Source of the DNA: JBEDUK01 sp963781595 | GTDB lineage: Bacteria; Actinomycetota; UBA4738 | Assembly (NCBI GenBank): GCA_963781595.1 | Contig: CAWAGG010000006.1 | Location: 930,001 to 994,000 of the forward strand | Reading direction: 5' to 3' | Length of the DNA stretch: 64,000 nt | Shown here: positions 41,512 to 49,279 of the stretch, piece after piece | Layout: every line of letters begins with the position of its first letter | Numbering within the stretch: the stretch's first letter is position 1 | Translations under genes and position numbers: made by a program | The notes under the pieces: generated by a model | Seen by the model: only the letters and a program-made list of their open reading frames with translations | What the model was told of the DNA's origin: nothing | The model's database searches: none

Positions 41512-42507
41512 GTGGAGAAGGTCACCGCGGCCGCGGTGCAGGCGACGCCGGTGTTCCTGAACCGGGAGGCCACCGTCGCGAAGGCGGCGAAGCTGATCGA
41601 AGAGGCCGGGAAGGCCGGCGCGGGGCTCGTCGTGTTCCCGGAGGCGTTCATCCCGAACTACCCCGAGTGGGTCTGGCGCGTCTCGCCGTGGAGCGGGCCG
41701 TCGGGCAAGCTCTACGCCCGGCTGCTCGATCAGTCGGTCGAGATCCCGAGCCCGGCGACCGAGACGATCGGGCGCGCCGCGCGACAGGCGAAGTCGTACG
41801 TCGCCATCGGCGTGGACGAGCGTGACACCAAGAGCTCGACGATCTACAACACGCTCGTGTACTTCGGCCCCGACGGGTCGTTGATCGGCAAGCACCGGAA
41901 GCTGATGCCGACCGGCGGGGAGCGGCTCGTGTGGGGGTATGGGGACGGTTCGACGATGGAGGTCTACGAGACGCCGTTCGGCAATCTGGGCGGCCTCCTG
42001 TGCTGGGAGAACTACATGCCGCTCGCGCGCGCGGCCGCGTACGCGAAGGGGATCGACGTATGGGTAGCGCCGACGTGGGACGACGACCCCGTGTGGGTCT
42101 CGACGATGCAGCACATCGCGAAGGAGGGCCGGGTCCACGTGATCGGCGTGAACTCGGTGATCCGCGCGACGGACGTTCCGAAGGACGTGCCCGGCTACGA
42201 CGAGGTCTGGAAGGGCGACGACTCGTGGATGAGCGTCGGGCGCTCGGTGATCGTCGAGGCGGGCGGCGAGATCGTCGCGGGACCGCTGGTCGAGGAGGAG
42301 GGGATCCTGTACGCGGAGCTGGACGCCGAACGCGCTCGCGGGCAGCGGCTCCGCTTCGACCCGGTCGGGCACTACGCGCGGCCGGACGTGTTCGAGCTGA
42401 CCGTGCACGAGGACGCGCACGAGCCGGTGGCCGCGGTCGGCGCGAGGGCCGCGTCGCCACGTGCGAGGCAGGAGAAGCCGACGAAGGGGAAGGGGAGGAA
42501 GCGATGA
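41512..42507 (+). CDS. carbon-nitrogen hydrolase, nitrilase/cyanide-hydratase type
   Basis: A 331-residue nitrilase superfamily enzyme. The catalytic triad is complete: Glu in VVFPEAFIPNYPEW, Lys in KHRKLMPTGGERLVWG and Cys in GGLLCWENYMPLAR. The RLVWGYGDGS and CWENYMPL context fits true aliphatic or aromatic nitrilases, which convert R-CN to the acid and ammonia, more than amidases. The basic tail (residues about 310-331) is likely disordered. Its stop overlaps the TIGR03086 start by ATGA. It is in an operon with a PPOX flavoprotein and a TIGR03086 protein. Confidence 0.9.
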   Translation: MEKVTAAAVQATPVFLNREATVAKAAKLIEEAGKAGAGLVVFPEAFIPNYPEWVWRVSPWSGPSGKLYARLLDQSVEIPSPATETIGRAARQAKSYVAIGVDERDTKSSTIYNTLVYFGPDGSLIGKHRKLMPTGGERLVWGYGDGSTMEVYETPFGNLGGLLCWENYMPLARAAAYAKGIDVWVAPTWDDDPVWVSTMQHIAKEGRVHVIGVNSVIRATDVPKDVPGYDEVWKGDDSWMSVGRSVIVEAGGEIVAGPLVEEEGILYAELDAERARGQRLRFDPVGHYARPDVFELTVHEDAHEPVAAVGARAASPRARQEKPTKGKGRKR

Positions 42508-43070
42508 CCGACATCGTCGAACTGCACCGGCGGGCCGTCGAGTGGTTCGGGTCGAACGTCGAGAAGGTCCGCGACGACCAGTGGACGAACGACACGCCGT
42601 GCGATGACTGGAACGTGCGCGTGCTGGTGAACCACCTGGTGTCCGAGGACCTGTGGACAGCGCCCCTGATGGAGGGCAAGACGATCGCCGACGTCGGTGA
42701 CGTCTACGACGGCGACGTGCTGGGAGACGACCCGAAGGGCGCATGGGCATCCGCCTCGGCGGCCGCGTTGATGTCGACGGCGCCGGAGGGAGCGATGGAG
42801 CGAACCGTGCACCTGTCGTTCGGCGACTTCCCGGCGAGCGAGTACGCGTACCAGCTGTTCGCCGACCACCTGATCCACGGGTGGGACCTTGCGCGCGGTA
42901 TCGGCGCGAGCGAGGCGATGGACCCCGAGCTCGTCGACGCGTGCGCGGCGTGGTTCGCGGCGATGGAAGAGGTGTACCGGTCGAGCGGCGCGATCGCGAA
43001 CAGGCCCGAGGTGCCCGAGGACGCCGACGTGCAGACGAAGCTGCTCGCCGCATTCGGCCGGACCGCGTAG
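42504..43070 (+). CDS. TIGR03086/maleylpyruvate-isomerase-fold (DinB-like) metal-binding protein
   Basis: A 188-residue four-helix protein of the family that includes mycothiol-dependent isomerases and S-transferases. The metal-ligand histidines are probably those in RVLVNHLVSEDLW (about residue 45) and ADHLIHGWDLARGIG (about 127 and 130). Mycothiol is the low-molecular thiol of actinobacteria, so a conjugation or isomerisation role is plausible; the substrate is unknown. It closes the three-gene operon after the nitrilase. A short diverged copy of its last 16 residues lies at 46254-46307. Confidence 0.85.
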   Translation: MTDIVELHRRAVEWFGSNVEKVRDDQWTNDTPCDDWNVRVLVNHLVSEDLWTAPLMEGKTIADVGDVYDGDVLGDDPKGAWASASAAALMSTAPEGAMERTVHLSFGDFPASEYAYQLFADHLIHGWDLARGIGASEAMDPELVDACAAWFAAMEEVYRSSGAIANRPEVPEDADVQTKLLAAFGRTA

Positions 43071-43405
43071 GAATCGTCATCCATCGAGCATCTCCGCGGT
43101 GCCGAGGGAACTGAGACGATATGCGGGTGACTTGGAGCGTGAGCAGGCGTTCGTAGAGAAAACGTGGTCGATATGGCGTGCACGCGCGCTGCGCGGGGCT
43201 CCGCTTCGTCCAATCCGCGCCGTCCCAAGGTCCATGTGTCGGTTGAGCAAGCCGCGTCCGAAGGTCATGGGGCCCCTCGTCGGTCAGGACGGCCGCATGG
43301 CCATGGGTGGAACGCGTAGCGCTCGGACTTGCCTCGTGATCGAGAAACCTCTTGCCTGGCGCGACTTATGGTCGTAAGGTCGCTGAGCCCGAGATGGGAT
43401 GACGC
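43071..43405. other. 335-bp stretch with no recognisable gene
   Basis: Compared with its neighbours this spacer is less GC-rich and has no good codon pattern in any frame. A weak TATGGT at 43367 could serve the secreted-protein gene that follows. It forms the left edge of the accessory patch that contains the IS256-type insertion. Confidence 0.5.
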
Positions 43406-43562
43406 GTGAGACGGACACTTCTGTCGATGGCCGTGTTGTTCGTGGTCGCCCACGGGATCTTCATCGCCGGACCAGCGAGCGCGGACCCACCCGCGTGCAC
43501 GTCGGAGGCGTACTTCATCTATCAGCCCACCAGCGACGTCATCACGACGATCGTCAGCACAT

Positions 43563-43571
43563 ACGGGACTG
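43563..43571. repeat. 9-bp target-site duplication, left copy
   Basis: ACGGGACTG directly before the left IS end; identical to the copy at 44901-44909. Confidence 0.9.
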
Positions 43572-43596
43572 GAGCAATTGTCAAATGTTGTGGATG
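43572..43596. repeat. left terminal inverted repeat of IS256-type element
   Basis: 25 bp beginning GAGCAATTG; the inner ten bases GTTGTGGATG match the right end exactly. Confidence 0.85.
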
Positions 43597-43601
43597 AGTT
43601 C

Positions 43602-44790
43602 TCACGCGGCGGCGCCCTCCGTGGTTGCCTCGTCGCTCCTTTCCTGTAGTCGACCGTCGGTGAAGACGGCGCCGGCGCGCACCAGCGCCACCAGGTGAGG
43701 CGCGTTCACGCGGCGCCACCGGTCCTGCGCGGTCTGGATCAGCTTGAACGCCATGGCGAGCCCGGCCCTCCTCGAGCCGGCGCCCTTGGTCACCCGCTGA
43801 CGCAGGCGGACCGTTGCGAACGTGGACTCGATCGGGTTCGTGGTCCGAAGATGGATCCAGTGCTCGGCCGGGAAGTCGTAGAAGGCGAACAGCGCGTCGA
43901 GGTCCTCGGCGATCTTCCTGGTGGCCTTGGGATGGGAGGCGAAGTCCTCTGCGAAGGCGCCGGCGGCGTCGAGGGCATCCGCACGGGTCCTCGCGGTGTA
44001 GATCCCGACCAGGGCGGCCTTGGCCTGGGCGTGCAGGCGCTTGGGCAGGGCGTCCAGGACGTTCGCCGTCTTGTGCACCCAGCACCGTTGCTCGGCGGCC
44101 GTGGGGAACACCTCTCGCAGCGCCGCCCAGAACCCCAGGGCCCCGTCGCCGACTGCGATGGCGGGCGCGGCCAGACCTCGGCCCTTGAGGTCGCGCAGCA
44201 GCTCTGCCCAGGACTCGGTGGACTCCCGGTACCCGTCTGCGATCGCCACCAGCTCCTTGGTCCCGTCGGGTCGGACCCCGACGATGACCAGGCAGCACAG
44301 CCGGTCCTGCTCCAGGCGGATCCGGAAGTGGATCCCGTCGACCCACCAGTACACGTAGTCCACGGCCTTCAGGCTGCGGGTGGACCACCGCTCGTGCTCG
44401 GCCTGCCAGGACTCGGTGAGCCGGCAGATCGTGGAGGCGGACAGGTTCGCCCCGGAGCCGAAGAACGCCTCCAGGGCCGGGGCGAAGTCCCCCGTGGACA
44501 GGCCCCGCAGGTACAGGATGGGAAGGACCTCGGCGACCTTCGGGGAGCGGCGCATGTACGGGGGCGGTCGTCACGGTGCGGGGCCGAGCGTAGCCGTTGC
44601 CGACCACGAGGCGCCGGCCGGCTTCGTCCAGGACCTCGGCGTGGGCGTCCAGGTACGCGCGTCGCTCGGCCTCGAGGGCGACGGCGAGCATCTGCCTGGC
44701 CGCCAGCCGGCACAGCTCGTCCAGGCCGATGGCCAGATCTTCCGGGCCGCCCGCCTCGCCTGTCGAGGGGTCATGCGCTATCGTGAGCAT
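43602..44790 (-). pseudogene. IS256-family transposase, internally deleted and out of frame
   Basis: The first about 75 residues from 44790 (LDELCRLAARQMLAVALEAE and VLDEAGRRLVVGNGYA up to TVTT) are in one frame. The main part (from PPYMRRSPKVAEVL to the end, about 320 residues) is in another. Family members have about 30-35 more residues between these blocks, so around 100 bp was lost near 44560-44568, shifting the frame. The DDE catalytic residues are kept: Asp in YWWVDGIHFRI, Asp in IAVGDGALGFW and Glu in TNPIESTFATV. It is probably inactive unless the break is an assembly error or is bypassed by frameshifting. Confidence 0.8.
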
Positions 44791-44875
44791 CAGGCGTACT
44801 CCTTCTCGCCGGCTCCACCCGGCGATCTGCGTTCAGGACGCGTGAAGGGTACGCCGCCTTCTTTTCGAGACCCGC

Positions 44876-44900
44876 CATCCACAACTTCTGCTTATAGCTC
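44876..44900. repeat. right terminal inverted repeat of IS256-type element
   Basis: 25 bp ending in TATAGCTC; reverse complement of the left end at 19 positions. Confidence 0.85.
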
Positions 44901-44909
44901 ACGGGACTG
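44901..44909. repeat. 9-bp target-site duplication, right copy
   Basis: ACGGGACTG directly after the right IS end. Confidence 0.9.
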
Positions 44910-45489
44910 ACAACAAGATCTATGTGCGCAACCGCGACCTCGCCTCGTCCGGGAGTTGCACCGGCATCTACACGGAGAGCTGGGCGGAAGAGCAGAACAC
45001 CGCCAACAACGGGGATGACTGGGCCGAGATCGGATGGGTCGAAGAGTGGAACGGTTCGTCCAAGGCCTGGTACCTGATCTGGGAGGGCGGAGAGAACGGC
45101 ACCATCGATCCCAATTGCGCCGTCCTCAGTTCCTCCATCTCGCACAGCACATGGGATCGGTTCCGAGCCCGCAACACGTCCGGGACCACGTGGGCGCTGG
45201 ACTGGGACAGCGGTTCCGGCTTCACGAACAAGGATTCCTGCGACGAAGGCTTCTCGCCCGGGATGTCTCAGGGGTTCACGCCCGTCACCGGCGTCGCTTA
45301 CGGAACGGGTGCCCGCGATCATCAGACTGACCTGAGGTATAAGTACGACTCTTCGCATTGGACCAACTGGGGACACAACCGCTCAAACCCGAACATGGGC
45401 GGCGGCATTACCGGATACTCCTACTACCGCTGTTCGGGCAGCGAGTACTACATCTGGAACGCGAGCAACCCGCGTGGAGGTACGGAGGA

Positions 45490-46134
45490 TTGAAGGCGCT
45501 GCGGATCGCCCAACTCGCGATGGCAACCGTGCTCCTCGCCGGCTGTGCCAGGCTCGCCAGCCCATCTACGGCATCGGGCAACCCCTGCCCCTCCGGGTCA
45601 GGGGTCGTACCTTCTCCGGCAAGCTCTTACGAGAACGCCGACGACCTGATCGAAGGCATGCCGCCGGCTCCGGACTTCGGCGGCAACCCCTCAAGCGGGG
45701 AACCCACCACGCTCGAGGCCGCCCAAGCGAACCTGCCCTTCACCATCACCCTGCCGACCGATCTCTCTGACCCGGCGGTGTACCTGGTCAACGGCGACGG
45801 TGAGGAGCAGATCCGCGTGCTCTCGCTCGTGTATCAAACGGATTGCGGGCCCGTCGATGTGACCGAACAGGTCGCCCCCATGTCCGAGGACGCCTTCGCC
45901 GCCCACATCCGCGAGTTCGTTAGCGGCTGGAGCGCGCATCCTGGGTTTCCGGGGTTCCAGGAAGTCGTAACCATCCATGGCACCGTCGCGGCCATGGCTG
46001 GCGAGGCGCCGGCGAACGCTCAGGCCGGGATCGAGTGGCAGGAGAACGGTGTTCGGCTGCGTGTGTTCGGGCCCCAGGTCAGCGAGGAGCAAGTGACCAC
46101 GGTCGCCGAATCCTTCGCACCGATCGGAAGATAG
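45490..46134 (+). CDS. lipoprotein of unknown function
   Basis: A 214-residue lipoprotein. The N-terminus KALRIAQLAMATVLLAGC is a type II signal with lipobox LAGC, and the Cys at residue 19 would be lipidated. A Ser/Pro-rich tether to about residue 50 precedes a mixed alpha/beta domain (PFTITLPTDLSDPAVYLVNG, then IRVLSLVYQTDCGPV). The start is TTG 45490, overlapping the stop of the disrupted secreted protein. GGAGG lies only one base before it, close spacing, but this start gives the right signal length. The family is unknown. With the IS insertion upstream its transcription may be reduced. Confidence 0.75.
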   Translation: MKALRIAQLAMATVLLAGCARLASPSTASGNPCPSGSGVVPSPASSYENADDLIEGMPPAPDFGGNPSSGEPTTLEAAQANLPFTITLPTDLSDPAVYLVNGDGEEQIRVLSLVYQTDCGPVDVTEQVAPMSEDAFAAHIREFVSGWSAHPGFPGFQEVVTIHGTVAAMAGEAPANAQAGIEWQENGVRLRVFGPQVSEEQVTTVAESFAPIGR

Positions 46135-46446
46135 CCCGGGGTCCCGCCGGTGGGTAACGCGCCCCCCGGTTCCGTTGGAGTCGGTCCGTTCGACTTCATG
46201 CCACGACCAACATGTCCGTCTGGATCCTCTCGAACTGGGCCGGAGTGCAGATGTCCGATGCTCGAGTACAGACGAAGCTCCTCGCCGCCATCGACCGCGC
46301 CGCCTGATCGCGCTATCGCTCGGGGCATCCGGCCCTCCGAATGGCCGACCTGCGGACCGGCGCCGCGTCGAATGTCCCGCCTAGCGTGAGGAGGGACCGG
46401 AGGACAGGGGTTCGGCGTCGCGCGGTCCCGAGAGGAGGCGATCGGC
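46135..46446. other. 312-bp gap containing a degraded TIGR03086 gene end
   Basis: No intact gene. Codons at 46254-46307 read DARVQTKLLAAIDRAA then stop, matching 12 of the last 16 residues (DADVQTKLLAAFGRTA) of the TIGR03086 protein at 42504-43070. Upstream codons are not recognisable, so only a tail survives. Confidence 0.4.
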
Positions 46447-47067
46447 ATGACGGGTGCGTCGACCACTGCCGACGTGTTGACGAAGGCGAAGACTACGCCC
46501 GACGTCGTGGACATGCCGGCCAGGCACGCGCTGGCGATCGACGGTGTCGGGGCTCCCGGGGCCGACGCGTTCCGCCGGAGCCTTCAGGCGCTGTACGGCG
46601 TGGCCTACACGATGAAGTTCGCGCGCAAGCGCACCGACGCGCTGGACTTCAAGGTCGCTCCGCTGGAAGGGGATTGGCGGATCGATCCGGGCGCCAGGGT
46701 CGAGGACCGCGACAGCTGGCGATGGCGCCTGCGGATCATGGTCCCTGAGGACGTCACCGCGGGCGAGCTCCAGGCCGCCGTCGACGCAGCCACGACGAAG
46801 AAGGGCGGGAAGCTCTTCGGGTCGACGGAGGCGACGCGGGTCTTCCTGGAGGAGATCCCGCCCCACCGGTTCGGCCGGATCCTGCACGTGCGCCCGTACG
46901 CGACGGAGCCGGAGAGCTTCGCGACCCTGGAGCACCTGCTCGACGAACGAGGACTGCGCCGCGAACCGTGGCACACCGAGGTGTACCTCTCCGATCCGGG
47001 AAGGACGCCGCCGGAGAAGATCCGGACGGCGCTCCTGGTGCAGGTCGCCGCGGCGGACGCCCAGTAG
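46447..47067 (+). CDS. GyrI-like small-molecule-binding domain protein
   Basis: A 206-residue single-domain protein of the GyrI-like/SOUL-type effector-binding fold. Characteristic parts are VVDMPARHALAIDGVGAPGA at the start, YGVAYTMKFARK, then EGDWRIDP and FLEEIPPHRFGRILHVRPY. Such domains bind hydrophobic drugs or metabolites, and free-standing forms may act as hydrolases or sinks. There is no DNA-binding domain. GAGAGGAGG lies 8 nt before the ATG. It stands alone between the lipoprotein gene and the DUF4386 gene. Confidence 0.88.
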   Translation: MTGASTTADVLTKAKTTPDVVDMPARHALAIDGVGAPGADAFRRSLQALYGVAYTMKFARKRTDALDFKVAPLEGDWRIDPGARVEDRDSWRWRLRIMVPEDVTAGELQAAVDAATTKKGGKLFGSTEATRVFLEEIPPHRFGRILHVRPYATEPESFATLEHLLDERGLRREPWHTEVYLSDPGRTPPEKIRTALLVQVAAADAQ

Positions 47068-47179
47068 CGCAGCGGGCCCGAAGCGAGCCTGAACCCCGGT
47101 CGCGGGTACGACGGATGGTCCCCCGAGTCAGGGCCCTGCGGCCCCGACCCGCGGGCACCACGGGCGGGACAGTGGTGTC

Positions 47180-47920
47180 ATGCGAACCGACTCGAACCGA
47201 CGGGCGGCGCTGAGCGCAGGGGTGCTGCTCATCACGGCGACCGTCGCGAACGTCATCGGCTCGGGGCTCTCGAGATCCATCTTGGAGGCCCCGAACTACC
47301 TCACCAGCGTCTCCGCCGACGCGAACCGGGTGACCGTGGGAGCCCTCCTCGAGCTCGTCGCCGCCAGCGCGTGCGTCGGCATCGCGATCTCCCTCTATCC
47401 GGTCCTGAAGGGATGGGGCTCGGGTCTGGCCCTCGGTTCCGTCGTCTTCAGGACGATCGAAGCCGTCATGTACATGATCAGCGTGGCGTACCTGCTCTCG
47501 TTGCTGGCACTCAGCCAGCGGTTCACCCCGGAAGGGGCCGCCGACCCCGCGTCGTTCCGAACCGCCGGCGATGCGCTCCTCGACATGCGTCACCAGATCA
47601 CGCTCATCGCGGTGTTCGCCTTCAGCGCGGGGGCTCTGCTCTACTACGTCCTGTTCTATCGATCCCGACTCGTTCCCCGATGGCTGTCGGGCTGGGGGAT
47701 CGGTGCCGTCCTCCTGATGTTCGTCGCGTGCCTGTTAGCCCTGTTCCAGCGGAACGAGATCACGACGTACGCGATCCTGGCGCTTCCGATCGGTGTGCAG
47801 GAGATGGTCCTGGCCGTGTGGCTGATCGCGAAGGGATTCGGCCCACCCGAGCTTCCGTCCGGTGATCCGGCCGAGGAGGTCGATGACGCCGCGCTCCTCT
47901 CACTCGGGGATCGGCGGTGA
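47180..47920 (+). CDS. DUF4386-family membrane protein
   Basis: A 246-residue protein with about six hydrophobic helices. RRAALSAGVLLITATVANVI begins the first helix, and GIAISLYPVLKGWGSGLALG and YYVLFYRSRLVPRWLSGWG are the recurring DUF4386 motifs. Its function is unknown; members are often near stress or antibiotic genes. The last 25 residues are acidic. Its stop overlaps the start of the nitroreductase-type gene (GTGA), so the pair is coupled. Confidence 0.88.
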   Translation: MRTDSNRRAALSAGVLLITATVANVIGSGLSRSILEAPNYLTSVSADANRVTVGALLELVAASACVGIAISLYPVLKGWGSGLALGSVVFRTIEAVMYMISVAYLLSLLALSQRFTPEGAADPASFRTAGDALLDMRHQITLIAVFAFSAGALLYYVLFYRSRLVPRWLSGWGIGAVLLMFVACLLALFQRNEITTYAILALPIGVQEMVLAVWLIAKGFGPPELPSGDPAEEVDDAALLSLGDRR

Positions 47921-48414
47921 GCTCGCTTATGGACCTGCGCGAGACCGGAAGCAAGGGACGCCTCCCACCGAGGTGGTTCGTCGTCACCTTCTGGCACGCC
48001 CACCGACGGGTCGTCCGAGCGAGCCGTGGCCGTCGGGGGCTGTGGCGCCCGCGCCAGGGGAAGTGGGGCGCCCTGCGGCTAACCGCGACGGGCCGGCGCA
48101 GCGGCCAGCCGCGGAGCGTGATCCTGGGCTACTACGAGGACGGGCCCAACCTGGTCTCGATAGCCATGAACGGCTGGGGTGCCGCCGAGCCGGCCTGGTG
48201 GCTGAACCTTCAGGCCCACCCGGAGGCGGTCGCCGAGCTGGCCGGGGGGTTGCGGCGCGAGGTGCTCGGCAGGGCCGCGGCGGACGGAGAGCGTGAACGG
48301 CTATGGCAGCGCTGGCGCGAACTGGACAAGCATCTGGACAACTACGCTGCGCGGCGCCCGCACGAGACCGCGGTCGTCGTCCTCGAACCGCGCGCGTTGT
48401 CCGGAGGCGGCTAG
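47917..48414 (+). CDS. F420-dependent nitroreductase/quinone-reductase-type protein
   Basis: A 165-residue split-barrel protein of the deazaflavin-dependent nitroreductase family (Ddn-like, DUF385). The motif LRLTATGRRSGQPRSVILGY is the hallmark F420-binding strand, followed by NLVSIAMNGWG and a conserved WWLNLQAHPEA helix start. It would reduce quinones or nitro compounds with F420H2. GTG 47917 overlaps the DUF4386 stop. The IS630 remnant begins right after its stop, so its 3' region has been replaced. Confidence 0.88.
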   Translation: MSSLMDLRETGSKGRLPPRWFVVTFWHAHRRVVRASRGRRGLWRPRQGKWGALRLTATGRRSGQPRSVILGYYEDGPNLVSIAMNGWGAAEPAWWLNLQAHPEAVAELAGGLRREVLGRAAADGERERLWQRWRELDKHLDNYAARRPHETAVVVLEPRALSGGG

Positions 48415-48743
48415 TGTCGCGCCTCTGAAGTTCCTTGACGGCGAGCGTGCGGCAGGATCTCGTCGGCGGTCTTGGTCCAAGTGAACGGGTGGCAGCGGTC
48501 GTTCCATCCGTCGATGAAGCGGGTGATGGCGCCGACGAGTTCTGTGACGCTGGTGAAGGTTCCGCGCCGGATGGCCTGGCGGGTGATGATGCCGAAGAAC
48601 ACCTCGACGAGGTTCAGCCACGATCCTGGCACGATCCTTGCCCGTGTCGCCAAGCCCGCCCGTACCGACGACGACCGCGTCCAACTCAGCAGCGTCGCTC
48701 GATCCTCATCGCGGATCTGCACCAACCCAGTAGACAGCACCAT
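48411..48743 (-). pseudogene. IS630-family transposase, large internal deletion
   Basis: A 110-residue remnant made of two ends of a transposase. The N-terminal 38 residues (DEDRATLLSWTRSS, then RAGLATRARIV) are the start of the helix-turn-helix part. They join directly to GSWLNLVEVFFGIITRQAIR and RFIDGWNDRCHPFTWTKTAD, the C-terminal end of the DDE domain. A complete protein is about 350 residues, so some 240 are missing, with the junction near 48630. The frame is intact across the deletion. Not functional by itself. Confidence 0.8.
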
Positions 48744-48783
48744 ACGTCATGATGGCGCGCCGTCACCCTGATGTAAAGGAACT
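48412..48783. mobile_element. deleted IS630-type element (non-autonomous remnant)
   Basis: The remnant sits between the stop of the F420-type gene and the broken end of lysE. Imperfect inverted sequences AGTTCCTTGAC (48429-48439) and GTAAAGGAACT (48773-48783) match at 10 of 11 positions and may be part of the ends. The exact left boundary is uncertain, because the transposase frame runs a few bases past this repeat. No TA target pair could be fixed. Confidence 0.6.
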
Positions 48784-49248
48784 AACGAGACGCAACGCTA
48801 GCGGCGTTCGATGGCGCGACGAACTGCGGCAGGAACGACGTGAAGAACGCGCCGATCTTCGGGTTCAGCAGGTTGCTCATCAGGCCCTGGCGGAAGGCGG
48901 GCGGCGGCCTCGTCGCCTCCGGCGAGGTCGTCTCTCGGATGTCCGCGGCGCTTCGGCGACCGTCCCTGCGCAGCGTGCCGGCGATCGCCTGGACGCCGAG
49001 GCACACGAGGTAGACGGCGCCAGCGAGGCGGAGCAGGTCGAAGACCTGCGCGCTCGCGCGAAGGAGCGCCGCGATCCCGACGGCCGACGCGACCGTCCAG
49101 CACAGGAGCCCGCAGCACACGCCCAAGCTCGTCCGGATCGCGGCCGCGCGGTCGTGTTGGAGGGCGTTCTTCGTCACGATGGCCGTGTCCGGCCCGGGGC
49201 CAGGACGACGAGCACCGACAGCACCAGGAACGCGCCGAACTGCTGCAT
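48782..49248 (-). pseudogene. LysE-family amino-acid exporter, frameshifted and truncated
   Basis: From ATG 49248 the minus strand reads QQFGAFLVLSVLVVLAPG, the usual LysE start. A missing C near 49190 then throws the frame off before the expected PDTAIVTKNAL, which resumes in the other frame as VTKNALQHDRAAAIRTSLGV. The second half runs to NLLNPKIGAFFTSFLPQFVA and stops at 48782, where the IS630 remnant begins; normal family members have about 50-60 more residues. So the exporter is broken twice. It lies downstream of the nitronate monooxygenase gene. Confidence 0.75.
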
Positions 49249-49279
49249 CTCGGATGCCGACCCTATCCGGCCGGCGCTC

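Larger units (their letters stand above)
43572..44900 (-). mobile_element. IS256-family insertion sequence, 1329 bp
   Basis: The element is bounded by 25-bp imperfect inverted repeats (19 of 25 match, GAGC at the outer tip and GTTGTGGATG inside) and flanked by the perfect 9-bp duplication ACGGGACTG. Length and 8-9 bp duplication fit the IS256 family. It carries one transposase reading frame on the minus strand, which has an internal deletion. The insertion cut the secreted-protein gene between Thr and Asp codons. The clean duplication and intact flanks suggest it is recent. Confidence 0.9.
43406..45493 (+). pseudogene. small secreted-protein gene split by an IS256-type insertion
   Basis: The 5' part (43406-43571) gives a signal peptide, RRTLLSMAVLFVVAHGIFIA up to PASADPP, and SDVITTIVSTYGT. 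The 3' part (44910-45493) gives DNKIYVRNRDLAS onward. Removing the element and one 9-bp duplicate leaves 750 bp, exactly 250 codons in one frame, so the native product was a 249-residue exported protein. It is rich in Trp, Tyr and Asn (EIGWVEEW, YSYYRCSGSEYYIW) with several Cys. I recognise no family. The stop overlaps the lipoprotein start, so it belonged to a two-gene unit. Now it yields at most a short truncated peptide. Confidence 0.85.

Noticed and set aside
38457..41651. A 1064-codon minus-strand frame overlapping the large secreted protein in a different frame
   Set aside because: The secreted-protein frame has signal peptide and domains; the overlapping frame is Arg/Gly-rich without any.
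43077..43268. Minus-strand small frame in the spacer before the IS-split gene
   Set aside because: No ribosome site, no recognisable motif and poor codon pattern.
43572..44900. Treating the TIGR03086 partial copies as attachment sites of an integrated element
   Set aside because: The two copies differ at roughly 30% of bases, far from the identity expected of att cores, and no integrase gene is present.
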